Assembly: GCF_001663175.1 (NCBI RefSeq)
Contig: NZ_CP016033.1
Span: 2,790,001-2,854,000, forward strand
Direction: 5' to 3'
DNA from: Erythrobacter neustonensis
Lineage (GTDB): Bacteria; Pseudomonadota; Alphaproteobacteria; Sphingomonadales; Sphingomonadaceae
Length of the DNA: 64,000 nucleotides
Part shown: in pieces, positions 1 through 8,668 of the stretch
Layout: each line of letters starts with the position of its first letter
How positions within the stretch are numbered: the first letter of the stretch is position 1
Translations under genes and position numbers: made by a program
The notes under the pieces: model-generated
Database searches by the model: none
Told to the model about the DNA's origin: nothing
Seen by the model: the letters and a program-made list of their open reading frames with translations, nothing else

Positions 1-293
1 ATCATCGGGGTCGCGCTGGTCACACCCGGCGTGCGCTTGAGATCGGCGACCGCCGACTGCCAGTCGTCGATCCGGCCGCCATAGGCCTGCACCACCGCAT
101 GACCGTTCAGCCCGGTGATCTTGTCGAGCAGTTCGCCGCGAAAGCCGTTCATCACGCTCATCACGATCACCAGCATCGCGACCGAGAGCATCACCACTCC
201 CACCGATATCCCGGCGACAAGCGCAATGAAGGCCTCCGACTTGCCCGGCCAGAGATACCGCTTGGCGATCATTCGTTCAAAAGGGGAGAGCAT
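1..293 (-). CDS. lolC: LolC/LolE-type lipoprotein-releasing ABC transporter permease (partial, C-terminus outside window)
   Basis: Only the first 97 or so codons are present. The gene starts at the ATG at 293 and runs off the left edge. The product begins MLSPFERMIAKRYL and has a hydrophobic segment at about residues 22-47 followed by a polar periplasmic stretch containing VMNGFRGELLDKITG. This is the typical N-terminus of the permease subunit that, with the LolD ATPase, extracts mature lipoproteins from the inner membrane and passes them to LolA. LolC and LolE cannot be told apart from this piece; many alphaproteobacteria have one fused-type permease. It is divergent from purF, with a 239-base gap in which I see no clear motif. 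Confidence 0.8.
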   Translation of the reverse strand, partial: MLSPFERMIAKRYLWPGKSEAFIALVAGISVGVVMLSVAMLVIVMSVMNGFRGELLDKITGLNGHAVVQAYGGRIDDWQSAVADLKRTPGVTSATPM

Positions 294-532
294 AAAAGGT
301 TCAGGTGCGCCCGTTGTTGGCTGAAACCTGCCTGTAGTGCGCGCATCATCCTGCCGCAATCCCCGTGCGCATTGCCGCGCCGCGCCACCCCGTTCCGTCG
401 CATCGGTCACACGCCGGTCGCCAAAAAGAGCGCGCGGTCCGGCGTGCTTTGCCTTGTAATTGCGCTGTCACATCGCCATTGGAGCGGGGCGCCGCGGCGG
501 CCGGGTTCGCGGCAAACCTTTTCGGTGATGCG

Positions 533-2014
533 ATGACGCCCCTCAATGTGACACATCCCTTCCTCGACGCCGATGGCGACAAGCTGCGCGAGGAGTGCGG
601 GATCTTCGGCGTGATCCGCGCCGGCGATGCTGCGGCCACGACCGCGCTCGGCCTCCACGCGCTCCAGCACCGCGGTCAGGAAGCCGCCGGGATCGTCAGT
701 TTCGACGGCAAGGAATTCTACGCCCGCCGCGGGCTTGGCCATGTGGCCGAGAACTTCTCATCGTCAGATGCCATCGCCGCGTTGCCCGGCCACATGGCCG
801 CAGGCCACGTGCGCTATTCCACCACCGGCGGATCGGGCCTGCGCAATATCCAGCCGCTTTATGCCGATCTGGCCAGCGGCGGGTTCGCGGTCGCGCATAA
901 TGGCAATATCTCGAACGCGATGGCGCTGCGCACCGATCTGGTGACCAAGGGTTCAATCTTCCAGTCGACCTCGGATACCGAGGTAATCATCCACCTCGTC
1001 GCCACTTCGCGCTATCCCACCATCGCCGACCGGCTGGTCGATGCGCTGCGGCTTGTCGAAGGCGCCTATGCGCTGATCGTGATGACGCCCGAAGGCATGA
1101 TCGCCTGCCGCGATCCGCTGGGCATCCGTCCGCTTGTAATGGGCCGGATGGGCGATGCGATCGCCTTCGCCTCGGAAACCGTCGCCTTCGATGTCGTCGG
1201 CGCCGAAGTCATCCGCGAAGTCGAGCCGGGCGAATTGGTGCTGGTCGATTTTGCTGGCGAGATCCGCTCGGTCCGCCCCTTCGGCAGCCCGCCGGCGCGG
1301 CCCTGCATCTTCGAGCACGTCTATTTCAGCCGCCCCGACAGCGTATTTGCGGGCCGATCGGTCTATGAAGCGCGCAAGGCGATCGGGATGCAGCTTGCGA
1401 TCGAATCCCCGTGCGAGGCCGATCTTGTCGTCCCCGTCCCAGACAGCGGGGTGCCCGCCGCAATCGGCTTTGCGATGCAATCGGGCCTGCCCTTCGAACT
1501 CGGCATCATCCGCTCGCACTATGTCGGGCGCACCTTCATCCAGCCGGGCGACGGCGCGCGCCATTCGAGCGTGAAGCGCAAGCACAACGCCAACCGCGCG
1601 CTGGTCGAAGGCAAGCGGATCGTGCTGATCGACGATTCGATCGTGCGCGGCACGACCAGCCTCAAGATCGTCGAAATGATGCGCGAGGCGGGTGCCAAGG
1701 AAGTCCACTTCCGCGTCGCCAGCCCGCCGACGGCGCATTCCTGCTTCTACGGTGTCGACACGCCCGAACGCTCCAAGCTGCTGGCTGCGCGGATGGACCT
1801 TGAACCGATGCGCGAATTCATCAAGGCCGACAGCCTTGCCTTCATCTCGATCGACGGGCTTTACCGCGCGGTGGGCAAGGAAAAGCGCGACAGCGCCTGC
1901 CCGCAATTCTGCGATGCCTGCTTCACCGGCGAATATCCCACCTCGCTCACCGACCTCGCGCTGGCCGAAGCCCGCAACGCCGAGCTTCCCTTCGCTGATC
2001 CCAAGGCTGCCTGA
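533..2014 (+). CDS. purF: Amidophosphoribosyltransferase (glutamine PRPP amidotransferase)
   Basis: This enzyme catalyses the first committed step of purine synthesis, making phosphoribosylamine from PRPP and glutamine. I chose the ATG at 533 because it leaves a 21-residue propeptide before the conserved CGIFGV; Cys22 would become the N-terminal glutamine nucleophile after self-cleavage. The glutaminase domain spans about residues 22-250, and a phosphoribosyltransferase domain follows with the PRPP loop VLIDDSIVRGTTS at about 364-376. Cys258, Cys404, Cys460 and Cys463 sit at the positions that bind the [4Fe-4S] cluster in the Bacillus-type enzyme, so this is the propeptide/iron-sulfur class rather than the E. 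coli class. Length is 493 aa, normal. An SDR gene follows 6 bases downstream, probably in the same transcript. Confidence 0.96.
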   Translation: MTPLNVTHPFLDADGDKLREECGIFGVIRAGDAAATTALGLHALQHRGQEAAGIVSFDGKEFYARRGLGHVAENFSSSDAIAALPGHMAAGHVRYSTTGGSGLRNIQPLYADLASGGFAVAHNGNISNAMALRTDLVTKGSIFQSTSDTEVIIHLVATSRYPTIADRLVDALRLVEGAYALIVMTPEGMIACRDPLGIRPLVMGRMGDAIAFASETVAFDVVGAEVIREVEPGELVLVDFAGEIRSVRPFGSPPARPCIFEHVYFSRPDSVFAGRSVYEARKAIGMQLAIESPCEADLVVPVPDSGVPAAIGFAMQSGLPFELGIIRSHYVGRTFIQPGDGARHSSVKRKHNANRALVEGKRIVLIDDSIVRGTTSLKIVEMMREAGAKEVHFRVASPPTAHSCFYGVDTPERSKLLAARMDLEPMREFIKADSLAFISIDGLYRAVGKEKRDSACPQFCDACFTGEYPTSLTDLALAEARNAELPFADPKAA

Positions 2015-2020
2015 CATCCC

Positions 2021-2743
2021 ATGACCGACACCACTTCGACCAAGCCGCTTTCCGGTCAGACCGCGCTCGTCACCGGCGCCAGCCGCGGGATCGGCGCCGC
2101 CACTGCCAAGGCGCTTGCCGCGGCAGGCGCGCACGTGATTCTCGTCGCGCGCAAGGTAAAGGCACTCGAAGAGGTCGAGGATGCGATCCACGCTGACGGC
2201 GGCACATCGACCATCGCTCCGCTCGATCTCACCGAACCCGAAGCGATCAGCCGGCTCGCCAATGCCATCGGCGGGCGCTGGAACAGCATCGACATCATGG
2301 TGCTGGCAGCGGCCTACCTCCCCGAACTGACCCCGGCCTCGCAAATGGAGCCCAAGCAGTTCAACCAGGCGCTGCTCACCAATGTCGTCGCAACGCAGGC
2401 GCTGATCGCCGGGTTCGATCCGATGCTGCGCCATGCCAAGGCCGGGCGGATCATCGGACTGACCAGCTCGGTCGGCACCGCGCCGCGCCCCTACTGGGGG
2501 GCATACAGCGCGACCAAGGCGGCATTCGAGAACCTGCTCGAAACCTACGCCGCAGAGGTTGAGCGCCTGTCGCCGCTGCGGGTGGCGATCATCGATCCGG
2601 GTGCGACCCGCACCGAGATGCGCGCGCGCGCCTATCCGGGCGAGGATGCCGAAAAGCTGAAAGGCCCCGAAGTCGTCGCCGACCGGCTGGTCGCGCTGCT
2701 GACGCAGGGCTTTGACACGCTCCACCGCGAACGTATCGGCTGA
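2021..2743 (+). CDS. SDR family NAD(P)-dependent oxidoreductase
   Basis: This is a 240-residue classical short-chain dehydrogenase. The nucleotide-binding motif TGASRGIG is at about residues 19-26, an LTSS segment carries the catalytic serine near residue 147, and YSATK supplies the catalytic Tyr and Lys at about 166-170. The substrate is not evident. The ATG lies 6 bases after the purF stop, so co-transcription is likely; this partner is recurrent next to purF in sphingomonads as far as I recall, but no purine-specific role can be read from the sequence. Confidence 0.88.
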   Translation: MTDTTSTKPLSGQTALVTGASRGIGAATAKALAAAGAHVILVARKVKALEEVEDAIHADGGTSTIAPLDLTEPEAISRLANAIGGRWNSIDIMVLAAAYLPELTPASQMEPKQFNQALLTNVVATQALIAGFDPMLRHAKAGRIIGLTSSVGTAPRPYWGAYSATKAAFENLLETYAAEVERLSPLRVAIIDPGATRTEMRARAYPGEDAEKLKGPEVVADRLVALLTQGFDTLHRERIG

Positions 2744-2886
2744 TCGCAGGCGCGCCCTGCGCGATCATCCCTACGCAGCCGTTAACTATTGTCCGAAGCC
2801 ATTGCTTAGCACCGCAGGGTGCATCTTCCCGCCCGGGCCTGACCAGCCCGGTGAGACCGCAGGCTTCGACACAAGGTAACACGGCA

Positions 2887-3234
2887 ATGCCGCAGAGCTC
2901 CGATCCCTATCGCACCGCCTCTCAGGAGGACCGTTGCAGTGTCCGCACACGGCTGACGATCCCGGCGACCTTGCGCGCGTCGGGCGGGCGCGCGTTCCAG
3001 AGCGTGGTGCAGGATCTGTCGATCTCGGGCTTTTCGGCCTCGTCGATCAACCGCATGCACGAGGGCCAGATGTGCTGGCTGACGCTGCCCGGTCTGGAGT
3101 CCTTGCAGGCCGAAGTGATCTGGTGGGACAATTGCATCGTCGGCTGCGCGTTCAACGAATTGCTCAGCCCGATCGTGCACGACAACATCCTGCAGCGTTA
3201 CAGCAATGTCGGGACGTTCCGGCAGGTGATCTGA
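2887..3234 (+). CDS. PilZ domain protein (c-di-GMP binding)
   Basis: A single-domain protein of 115 aa. The PilZ signature is present: RCSVR (RxxxR) at about residues 17-21 and DLSISG (D/NxSxxG) at about 43-48, followed by a beta-rich stretch. These residues contact cyclic di-GMP in characterised PilZ domains. I took the ATG at 2887, which follows an AAGG element; an in-frame upstream start at 2851 would place a hairpin inside the gene. The 143-base 5' gap holds two short hairpins (around 2809-2822 and 2833-2851). The output target is unknown; three GGDEF-EAL proteins elsewhere in the window could control its ligand. Confidence 0.85.
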   Translation: MPQSSDPYRTASQEDRCSVRTRLTIPATLRASGGRAFQSVVQDLSISGFSASSINRMHEGQMCWLTLPGLESLQAEVIWWDNCIVGCAFNELLSPIVHDNILQRYSNVGTFRQVI

Positions 3235-3254
3235 TTCCGCCGCGCACACAGCAA

Positions 3255-3270
3255 TGTTTCATGTGAAACA
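3255..3270. other. parS-like ParB binding site
   Basis: The 16-mer TGTTTCATGTGAAACA differs at one central position from the palindromic chromosomal parS consensus TGTTTCACGTGAAACA. It lies in the convergent intergenic gap between the PilZ gene and the serine hydrolase gene, where a centromere site would not disturb coding. Functional parS sites tolerate some central variation, but ParB binding is not shown here. Confidence 0.55.
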
Positions 3271-3327
3271 TCGCTCTTTGCGCAGGCAACACGCCGTCTG
3301 AACGGGGCAAGAGGGGGTCTGGAGGGG

Positions 3328-3345
3328 GTCAGGCAGGCGCCTGAC
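3328..3345. terminator. Possible bidirectional terminator hairpin
   Basis: GTCAGGC and GCCTGAC form a perfect 7-bp stem with a 4-base loop between two convergent genes. There is no T-tract on either strand, so intrinsic termination is uncertain. Confidence 0.35.
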
Positions 3346-3372
3346 ACCGCCCGAACGCCCCTTCCCCCAAGC

Positions 3373-4593
3373 CTATTCGACGCTCGCGGCAACCTTGCGC
3401 GCCAGATCGAGCAGTTGCCCGCGTTCGGGCCCGCCGCTCGCCGTCTTCCAGTTGCCGACATAGGCGAACACCAGCCGCTTGTCGGGGAAGACCGTGATCG
3501 CTTGCCCGAAGATCCCTTGCGCGCCGTAGGTGCCCTTCGGATAGGTCCACCACTGGTAGCCATAGCCGAAGCCCGTGTCCCCGAAATCGACCGCGCTGCC
3601 CGTGGCTTCGGCAAACCAGCCATCGGGCACCACGCCATTCCCGCCGTCGAGCGCGAACTGGCCCATGCGCGCATAGTCGGCGAGCCGGACCGACAGGCAG
3701 CACCCGCCGATATTCCCGCCGCGCGGATCGACCATCCAGAACAGATCGCCCGCAAAGCCTGCCGGATCGACGATCTTGGCCTTGGCATATTCGGCCAGCG
3801 GCACGCCGACCGCGTTTTCCACCAGCACCCCGATCAGGTTGGTCTCGCCGGTCTTGTAGACCCACTTCGCGCCCGGTTCGGCCTCGCGCGGGAGCGAGCG
3901 CATCTGCGCCACGATCGCATCGCCGCCATGCTCGATCACGAAGCTCTGCGTCTTGGCGACATCGGAATTGGGATCGGTGTAATCCTCGTTCCACTTGACC
4001 CCGCTGGTCATCGTCGCAAGCTGGCGCACGGTCACCCCGTCATAGGCGCTGCCCGCAAGCTTGGGGATATATCTGGTCACCGGATCATCCATGCTGATCC
4101 GCCCTTCCTTCACCGCCGCGCCCAGCAGCGTCGAGGTGAAGCTCTTGGCGACCGAGAAGCTGGTCCAGCGATCCTGCGGGCCAAGGCCGAGGCCATAGGA
4201 TTCGTAACGCACCTTGCCGTCCTGCAGCACCATCACGCCCGCGGTGCCTGTATCGGCCATCAGCCGCGAGATTTCCGCCTGAAGTTCGGCCCCGAGCGGT
4301 TCGCCCGCCGGAAGGCTGCGCGGATTGGCGGCGGCGGCGACCTCGTGCCCGGCGAACCACTGCTCCATCGCCCGGAACCGCTCGCTGCGCTGCGCATCGG
4401 TCCAGAACAACACCTGCAGATCGGCCGGATCGCGCTGCGGCGGCTGGGTCAGACGCGCATCGGGGGTTTCGGGATATTGCGGTGGCTTGGCCAGCGCAGG
4501 TGTCTCGCGTGCGGTTTGCGCCTGCGCCAGCGTCGGTCCGCCCAAGCCCAGCACCATTGCCGCGCCCGCCAGCATCGCGTGTCTCAAACCCAT
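3373..4593 (-). CDS. Exported serine hydrolase (beta-lactamase / class C family)
   Basis: 406 aa from the ATG at 4593, which has a GAGAGGGTG ribosome site and gives a good signal peptide ending near AQA (residue 26). A longer in-frame start at 4629 would put charged residues ahead of it. The SxxK nucleophile motif SVAK lies at about residue 170 of the mature fold and the second motif appears as YKT (Y-x-T rather than Y-x-N). Such proteins are periplasmic or surface esterases, D-aminopeptidases or 6-aminohexanoate-dimer hydrolase-like enzymes; penicillin-binding relatives are also possible. The substrate cannot be read from sequence. The gene is tail-to-tail with the PilZ gene. Confidence 0.85.
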   Translation of the reverse strand: MGLRHAMLAGAAMVLGLGGPTLAQAQTARETPALAKPPQYPETPDARLTQPPQRDPADLQVLFWTDAQRSERFRAMEQWFAGHEVAAAANPRSLPAGEPLGAELQAEISRLMADTGTAGVMVLQDGKVRYESYGLGLGPQDRWTSFSVAKSFTSTLLGAAVKEGRISMDDPVTRYIPKLAGSAYDGVTVRQLATMTSGVKWNEDYTDPNSDVAKTQSFVIEHGGDAIVAQMRSLPREAEPGAKWVYKTGETNLIGVLVENAVGVPLAEYAKAKIVDPAGFAGDLFWMVDPRGGNIGGCCLSVRLADYARMGQFALDGGNGVVPDGWFAEATGSAVDFGDTGFGYGYQWWTYPKGTYGAQGIFGQAITVFPDKRLVFAYVGNWKTASGGPERGQLLDLARKVAASVE

Positions 4594-4662
4594 CGTGTCA
4601 CCCTCTCGTGTCTTGTCGCGAGGGGGCATAGGCCGGTGCGGGGACGCCGGGCAAGCCCTCTC

Positions 4663-6054
4663 CTACCGCGATTTTACCACCTTCAATGCCGCCAGCGCCC
4701 GCTCGCGCGCCTCGCGGTGGCCGATGATCTTGCGCGGATAGGCCGATGGCCGCCGACCGAATTCGTCGGGATCATGGATGTGCGGCGCGTCCACACCCTT
4801 CAGTTCGGGCACATATTCGCGGATGTAACCCGCGGCATCGAACTTTTCCGACTGGGTCAGCGGGGCCATGATCCGGCTGAACATGTTGCTGTCGACCCCC
4901 GTGCCCGCGGTCCACTGCCAGTTGGTCGCGTTGGACGCATAATCGGCATCGCACAAGGTGTCCCAGAACCACTTTTCCCCCTCGCGCCAGTCGATCAGCA
5001 GATGCTTGATAAGGAAGCTTGCGGTGATCATCCGCACCCGGTTGTGCATCCACCCGGTCTGCCACAGCTGGCGCATCCCGGCATCGACGATCGGGTATCC
5101 GGTGCGGCCCTGCTGCCATGCCTTGAGGTCGCTGGCGGCCTTCGCATCGGTCGCCGGATCGCGCCAGGGCAGCCGGTCGAAATCCTCGCGGTAGTTCCGG
5201 CTTGCATAGTCGGGAAACTGGCAAATCGCGTTCTGCGCATAGTCGCGCCAGATCAGCTCGCCTTCAAAGGTCTGCCACCCGGCCGAGCGTTTGTGCTTGA
5301 ACGCGTACCAGATCTGCACCGGGGTTATTTCGCCGAAATGGAGGTGCGGCGACAGGCGCGAGACCTTGTCGACGCTGGGAAAATTGCGCTTGTCGTCATA
5401 GTCGTCGACATCGTCGGCAAAGGCATCGAGCCGCGCGTGGGCGGCATCTTCCCCCACCTCCCAGAATCCGCGCATCCCGCCGGCCCAGTCGGGCTTGGTG
5501 GGGAGCAGGTTCCAACCGGCCAGATCGTCGCTTGCAGGCCAGCTTTCGGGCGCTTCGAGCCTTTCGGGCGCAGGCAATTCGTCGCGTGGGGGGAATTCTG
5601 CGCGGACGGCACGGCTGAAGGGCGTGTAGATCTTGTATTGCCCGCCGCTGCCGGTGGTGATGCTGCCCGGCGGCATCAGGTAATTGCCGTCGTAGAGTTC
5701 GAGCGCGTGGCTTTCGGCGAGCTTCTTTTGCGCCTTTCTCCACCACGGTTCGTAATGGCGGTTGGCGTGGATCGTCGTTGCGCCGGTTTCTTGTGCGAGT
5801 TTCGCCAGTTCCGCCACCGCATCGCCGCGCCGCAGGATCAGCTTGCTGCCCTTGGCCTCAAGGCTCTTGGCAAGGCACTCCAGCGAATGATGCAGCCACC
5901 AGCGCGAGGCTCCGCCATAGGCGTGATGCCGGGGGCTCTCTTCGTCGAGGACATAGGCCGCGATGACCGGGCCAGCCTTGGCGGCGTGGTAAAGCGCAGG
6001 ATTATCGGCAAGGCGAAGGTCTCTCCGCAGCCATACGAGTTGGGTTTGGGGCAT
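4663..6054 (-). CDS. phrB: Deoxyribodipyrimidine photo-lyase (cryptochrome/photolyase family)
   Basis: 463 aa. The N-terminal Rossmann antenna domain starts LVWLRRDLRLADNPAL; the C-terminal FAD domain contains WRDYAQNAICQFPDYA, TGWMHNRVRMITASFL and NWQWTAGTGVDS followed by RIMAPLTQSEKFD. These are hallmark FAD- and DNA-contact segments of class I CPD photolyases, which repair UV dimers using blue light. The start was set at the ATG at 6054, immediately before PQTQLVWLRR; the ATG at 6081 adds nine unconserved residues. The gene reads away from a structured repeat at 6089-6180. A photoreceptor-only role is less likely given the full set of repair motifs. Confidence 0.93.
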   Translation of the reverse strand: MPQTQLVWLRRDLRLADNPALYHAAKAGPVIAAYVLDEESPRHHAYGGASRWWLHHSLECLAKSLEAKGSKLILRRGDAVAELAKLAQETGATTIHANRHYEPWWRKAQKKLAESHALELYDGNYLMPPGSITTGSGGQYKIYTPFSRAVRAEFPPRDELPAPERLEAPESWPASDDLAGWNLLPTKPDWAGGMRGFWEVGEDAAHARLDAFADDVDDYDDKRNFPSVDKVSRLSPHLHFGEITPVQIWYAFKHKRSAGWQTFEGELIWRDYAQNAICQFPDYASRNYREDFDRLPWRDPATDAKAASDLKAWQQGRTGYPIVDAGMRQLWQTGWMHNRVRMITASFLIKHLLIDWREGEKWFWDTLCDADYASNATNWQWTAGTGVDSNMFSRIMAPLTQSEKFDAAGYIREYVPELKGVDAPHIHDPDEFGRRPSAYPRKIIGHREARERALAALKVVKSR

Positions 6055-6088
6055 TTGATACTCTAATTGATCCAAACCCACCCAACGC

Positions 6089-6180
6089 CGTCATCCTGAA
6101 CTTGTTTCAGGATCCATTCCTCTTGTCGCAATGTCGGCTCGGTGGGGCACAATGGATGCTGAAACGAGTTCAGCATGACG
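6089..6180. repeat. REP-like intergenic element: two hairpins in inverted orientation
   Basis: Two 30-base arms (6089-6118 and 6151-6180) are inverted copies of each other with few differences, separated by 32 bases. Each arm is itself a hairpin: TCCTGAA/TTCAGGA in the left arm and ATGCTGAA/TTCAGCAT in the right. The G/C change between arms is matched on both sides of each stem, so pairing is kept. The element ends two bases from the stop codon of the following minus-strand gene. Confidence 0.8.
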
Positions 6181-6182
6181 GA

Positions 6183-7133
6183 CTATGGCAAAGGCTTACA
6201 CCGCACATCCGGCAGCGCGACCGAGAATCGGTCCCGCGCGCGCGGATCGTAAAAGCGGGCGTCGTAGAGGATCACCGAACCATCCGCCGCCCGCGTCGCA
6301 AATGGCGCGCGCGACCAGAACAGGAAGGCATCAAGCTGGGAATTGGTGCGTCGGGCGGCAGCGAGATTGGGCAGTTTGCACTGGGTCTCCGCGGAATTGG
6401 CGTACCCATGTCCAATTGCCGCTCCTTCCCAATCGCTTGAGATCCATCGCCCGTCGTAGGTCCGGGCAATCTGTTCGCGGCGCCAGAATGCCAGCGGGAC
6501 AGGCGCTGCGATATGGGCTTGCGGATAGGGTTCGGTCGTCATGCCCCGGGTCTGGTAGTTGAACCAGGTGACGGCGCCGTTCATCCCGACATAGGCCAGC
6601 GCCGCTGCCAGCCCGACTTGACCCGCGCGTGCCCAATTGCCCCTCGCCTTCTCCCGACGCCGCGACACCCAGATGCTCGCGATCAGCACCGCCCACAGCC
6701 ACGGGTCGATGATGAAGAGCGTGTCGCCGTAGAACCATTGCGAGGAGAAGGGCTCCAGCAGCCGGATGCCGTAGACGTTGAGCCAGTCGAAGAAGGGATG
6801 GCTGAGGCACCCGATGAAGGCCATCGCGTAGAGCCACCCGAAGCGCACCGGTAGCCGCCCCTCGGGCCGGGCGCCGCGCTTCGTTTGCCACCGGTCCCAG
6901 CCCCACAATATCCCCGCCAGAATCAACGGGAGCAGCACCAGCGCGGGCGGGCCGTGGGTGATGCCGCGGCGGAAGGCGAGATGTTCGGTGCCCTCCAGCC
7001 AGAAGAAACACCCCGCGTCCACGTCCGGCAGGTTCGCGCCGATGATCAGCGCGGGCATGGCAAGCCCCGTGGTGCGCTTCAGCCCCGCCTGCCCCATGAC
7101 CGCGCCGACGAGGCTATGTGTCAGATTGTCCAT
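6183..7133 (-). CDS. Metal-dependent membrane hydrolase, YdjM/DUF457 family
   Basis: 316 aa, beginning MDNLTHSLVGAVMGQAG, followed by GANLPDVDA and a GITHGPPALV segment. These His/Asp motifs define the YdjM-like inner-membrane family of putative metal-dependent hydrolases. Several hydrophobic helices span roughly residues 80-200, and the C-terminal third is soluble. The substrate is unknown. The stop lies directly against the hairpin repeat, which could act as the 3' end of the message. Confidence 0.85.
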   Translation of the reverse strand: MDNLTHSLVGAVMGQAGLKRTTGLAMPALIIGANLPDVDAGCFFWLEGTEHLAFRRGITHGPPALVLLPLILAGILWGWDRWQTKRGARPEGRLPVRFGWLYAMAFIGCLSHPFFDWLNVYGIRLLEPFSSQWFYGDTLFIIDPWLWAVLIASIWVSRRREKARGNWARAGQVGLAAALAYVGMNGAVTWFNYQTRGMTTEPYPQAHIAAPVPLAFWRREQIARTYDGRWISSDWEGAAIGHGYANSAETQCKLPNLAAARRTNSQLDAFLFWSRAPFATRAADGSVILYDARFYDPRARDRFSVALPDVRCKPLP

Positions 7134-7229
7134 GGAAAGGATGGCTAGCGCGCCGTCGCCAATCTAGCGAGTGGAAATCCGCGGGCGCAGCGCCTATCGC
7201 TTGCGCCGAAGACACGGGAGAGAACCACG

Positions 7230-8180
7230 ATGACCGACGCGCCTTTCATCCGGCCCGACATGAAGGCCTTCCTCGACATGATGGCGCAGGTGAACGGCCC
7301 GAAGCTTGCCGACATGACGCTGGCCGAGGCGCGGCAATCCTATGTCGCGATGCACGGGATCGCCGACCGCCCGGCGCGGCAGCTTCCGGTGATCCGTGAT
7401 CTGGCCTGCCCCGGCCCGGCGGGCGATATTCCGCTGCGCCTCTATGACGCGCGCGAAAGCCGCAGCGAGGCCTCTCCCGTGATCGTGTTCTTCCACGGCG
7501 GCGGCTTCGTGATCGGCGATCTCGACACGCACCACGCGCTGTGCAGCGAAATCGCCGCGCTCGCCGATCTTCCGGTGGTCGCGGTGCATTATGCGCTCGC
7601 GCCCGAAGCGCCCTTCCCCGCCGCGATCCTCGATTGCGAGGCGGCGGCGCGCTGGGTCGCCTCGAGCCCGGCCGAACTGGGCCTCATCGCGAGCGGGATC
7701 ATCACCATCGGCGACAGCGCGGGCGGCAATGCAACCGTGGTCGTAAGCCAGATGCTCGGGGCGAACCCGGCGGATGTTCCGGTGGTGCTGCAGGTGCCGA
7801 TCTTCCCGCTGGTGGCCGACGCGATCGGTTCGGACAGCATGGCGGCATTCAGCGACGGCTTCCTGCTCACCGCCGACACGATGGGCTTTTTCGATGCCGC
7901 CTACGCCGCCGACCGCAGCGATCCGCGCGGCTTCCCGATCCTGTCGGACCACGCCAGCGCCCCGCCCACGATCGTCGTTACCGCCAGTCTCGATCCGATC
8001 CGCGATTCGGGCCGCGCCTATGCACGCGCGCTGGTCGATGCGGGGCGCGACTGCGTGTTCCTCGAAATGCGCGGCGTCACGCATTCCTTCACCAATCTGC
8101 GTGCAGCAGTGCCGAGCGCCCAACGCGATCTTGAACGCATCATCGCCGCGATGCGCTTCATGCTGGAGAACCCCGCGTGA
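7230..8180 (+). CDS. Alpha/beta hydrolase, hormone-sensitive-lipase type esterase
   Basis: 316 aa with the oxyanion motif HGGGFVIGD at about residues 89-97, the nucleophile elbow GDSAGGN (Ser163), an Asp in the SLDPIRD segment (about 255) and His in GVTHSF (about 283). This is a complete family IV (HSL) esterase triad. It probably hydrolyses short-chain esters in the cytoplasm; no signal peptide is seen. The stop overlaps the GTG start of rppH by four bases, so the two are translationally coupled. Confidence 0.9.
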   Translation: MTDAPFIRPDMKAFLDMMAQVNGPKLADMTLAEARQSYVAMHGIADRPARQLPVIRDLACPGPAGDIPLRLYDARESRSEASPVIVFFHGGGFVIGDLDTHHALCSEIAALADLPVVAVHYALAPEAPFPAAILDCEAAARWVASSPAELGLIASGIITIGDSAGGNATVVVSQMLGANPADVPVVLQVPIFPLVADAIGSDSMAAFSDGFLLTADTMGFFDAAYAADRSDPRGFPILSDHASAPPTIVVTASLDPIRDSGRAYARALVDAGRDCVFLEMRGVTHSFTNLRAAVPSAQRDLERIIAAMRFMLENPA

Positions 8181-8656
8181 GCTTCGACCACCTTCCCTAT
8201 CGCCCCTGCGCGGGCTTCATGCTGGTCAATGCCGAGGGCCGCGTCTTCGTCGGCCAGCGGATCGACCCTTCGGCGCACGGCTACTGGCAGATGCCGCAAG
8301 GCGGGATCGACAAGGGCGAAGACGTGCGCGAAGCTGCCTTGCGCGAGCTTGAGGAGGAGGTCGGTGTGCCCGCGGACAAGGTCGAGGTGATCGCGCAGAC
8401 ATCGCGCCCGATCTGCTACGATCTGCCCCCCGAACTCGTCGGCAAAGTGTGGAAGGGCAAGTATCGCGGGCAGGAACAGCACTGGTTCCTGGGCCGCTTT
8501 CTGGGCGAGGATGCCGATATCGACCTCAACGCGCATGATCCGGCCGAATTCAACGAATGGCGCTGGATCGCACCCGATCAGCTGCCCGAGCTGATCATCC
8601 CGTTCAAGCGTGCGGTTTACGAGGAAGTGCTGGCCGAGTTTCGCGACCTGATCTGA
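8177..8656 (+). CDS. rppH: RNA pyrophosphohydrolase (Nudix)
   Basis: 159 aa, normal for RppH. The Nudix box runs from residue 42 to 64 and carries REAALRELEEEVG. The N-terminus YRPCAGFMLVN and the WQMPQGGID segment are typical of RppH rather than other Nudix enzymes. RppH removes pyrophosphate from 5'-triphosphorylated RNA and so triggers mRNA decay. The start is GTG in a GTGA overlap with the esterase gene. Confidence 0.92.
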   Translation: MSFDHLPYRPCAGFMLVNAEGRVFVGQRIDPSAHGYWQMPQGGIDKGEDVREAALRELEEEVGVPADKVEVIAQTSRPICYDLPPELVGKVWKGKYRGQEQHWFLGRFLGEDADIDLNAHDPAEFNEWRWIAPDQLPELIIPFKRAVYEEVLAEFRDLI

Positions 8657-8668
8657 CGCCCCCCGCGG

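Noticed and set aside
953..2725. Long minus-strand open frame (590 codons) across purF and the SDR
   Set aside because: It is a high-GC shadow on the opposite strand of two clear genes, and its residue content shows no known domain.
3415..6066. Plus-strand open frame of 883 codons
   Set aside because: It lies opposite the serine hydrolase and photolyase genes, both of which have complete catalytic motifs; Arg/Gly/Ala-rich translation with no domains.
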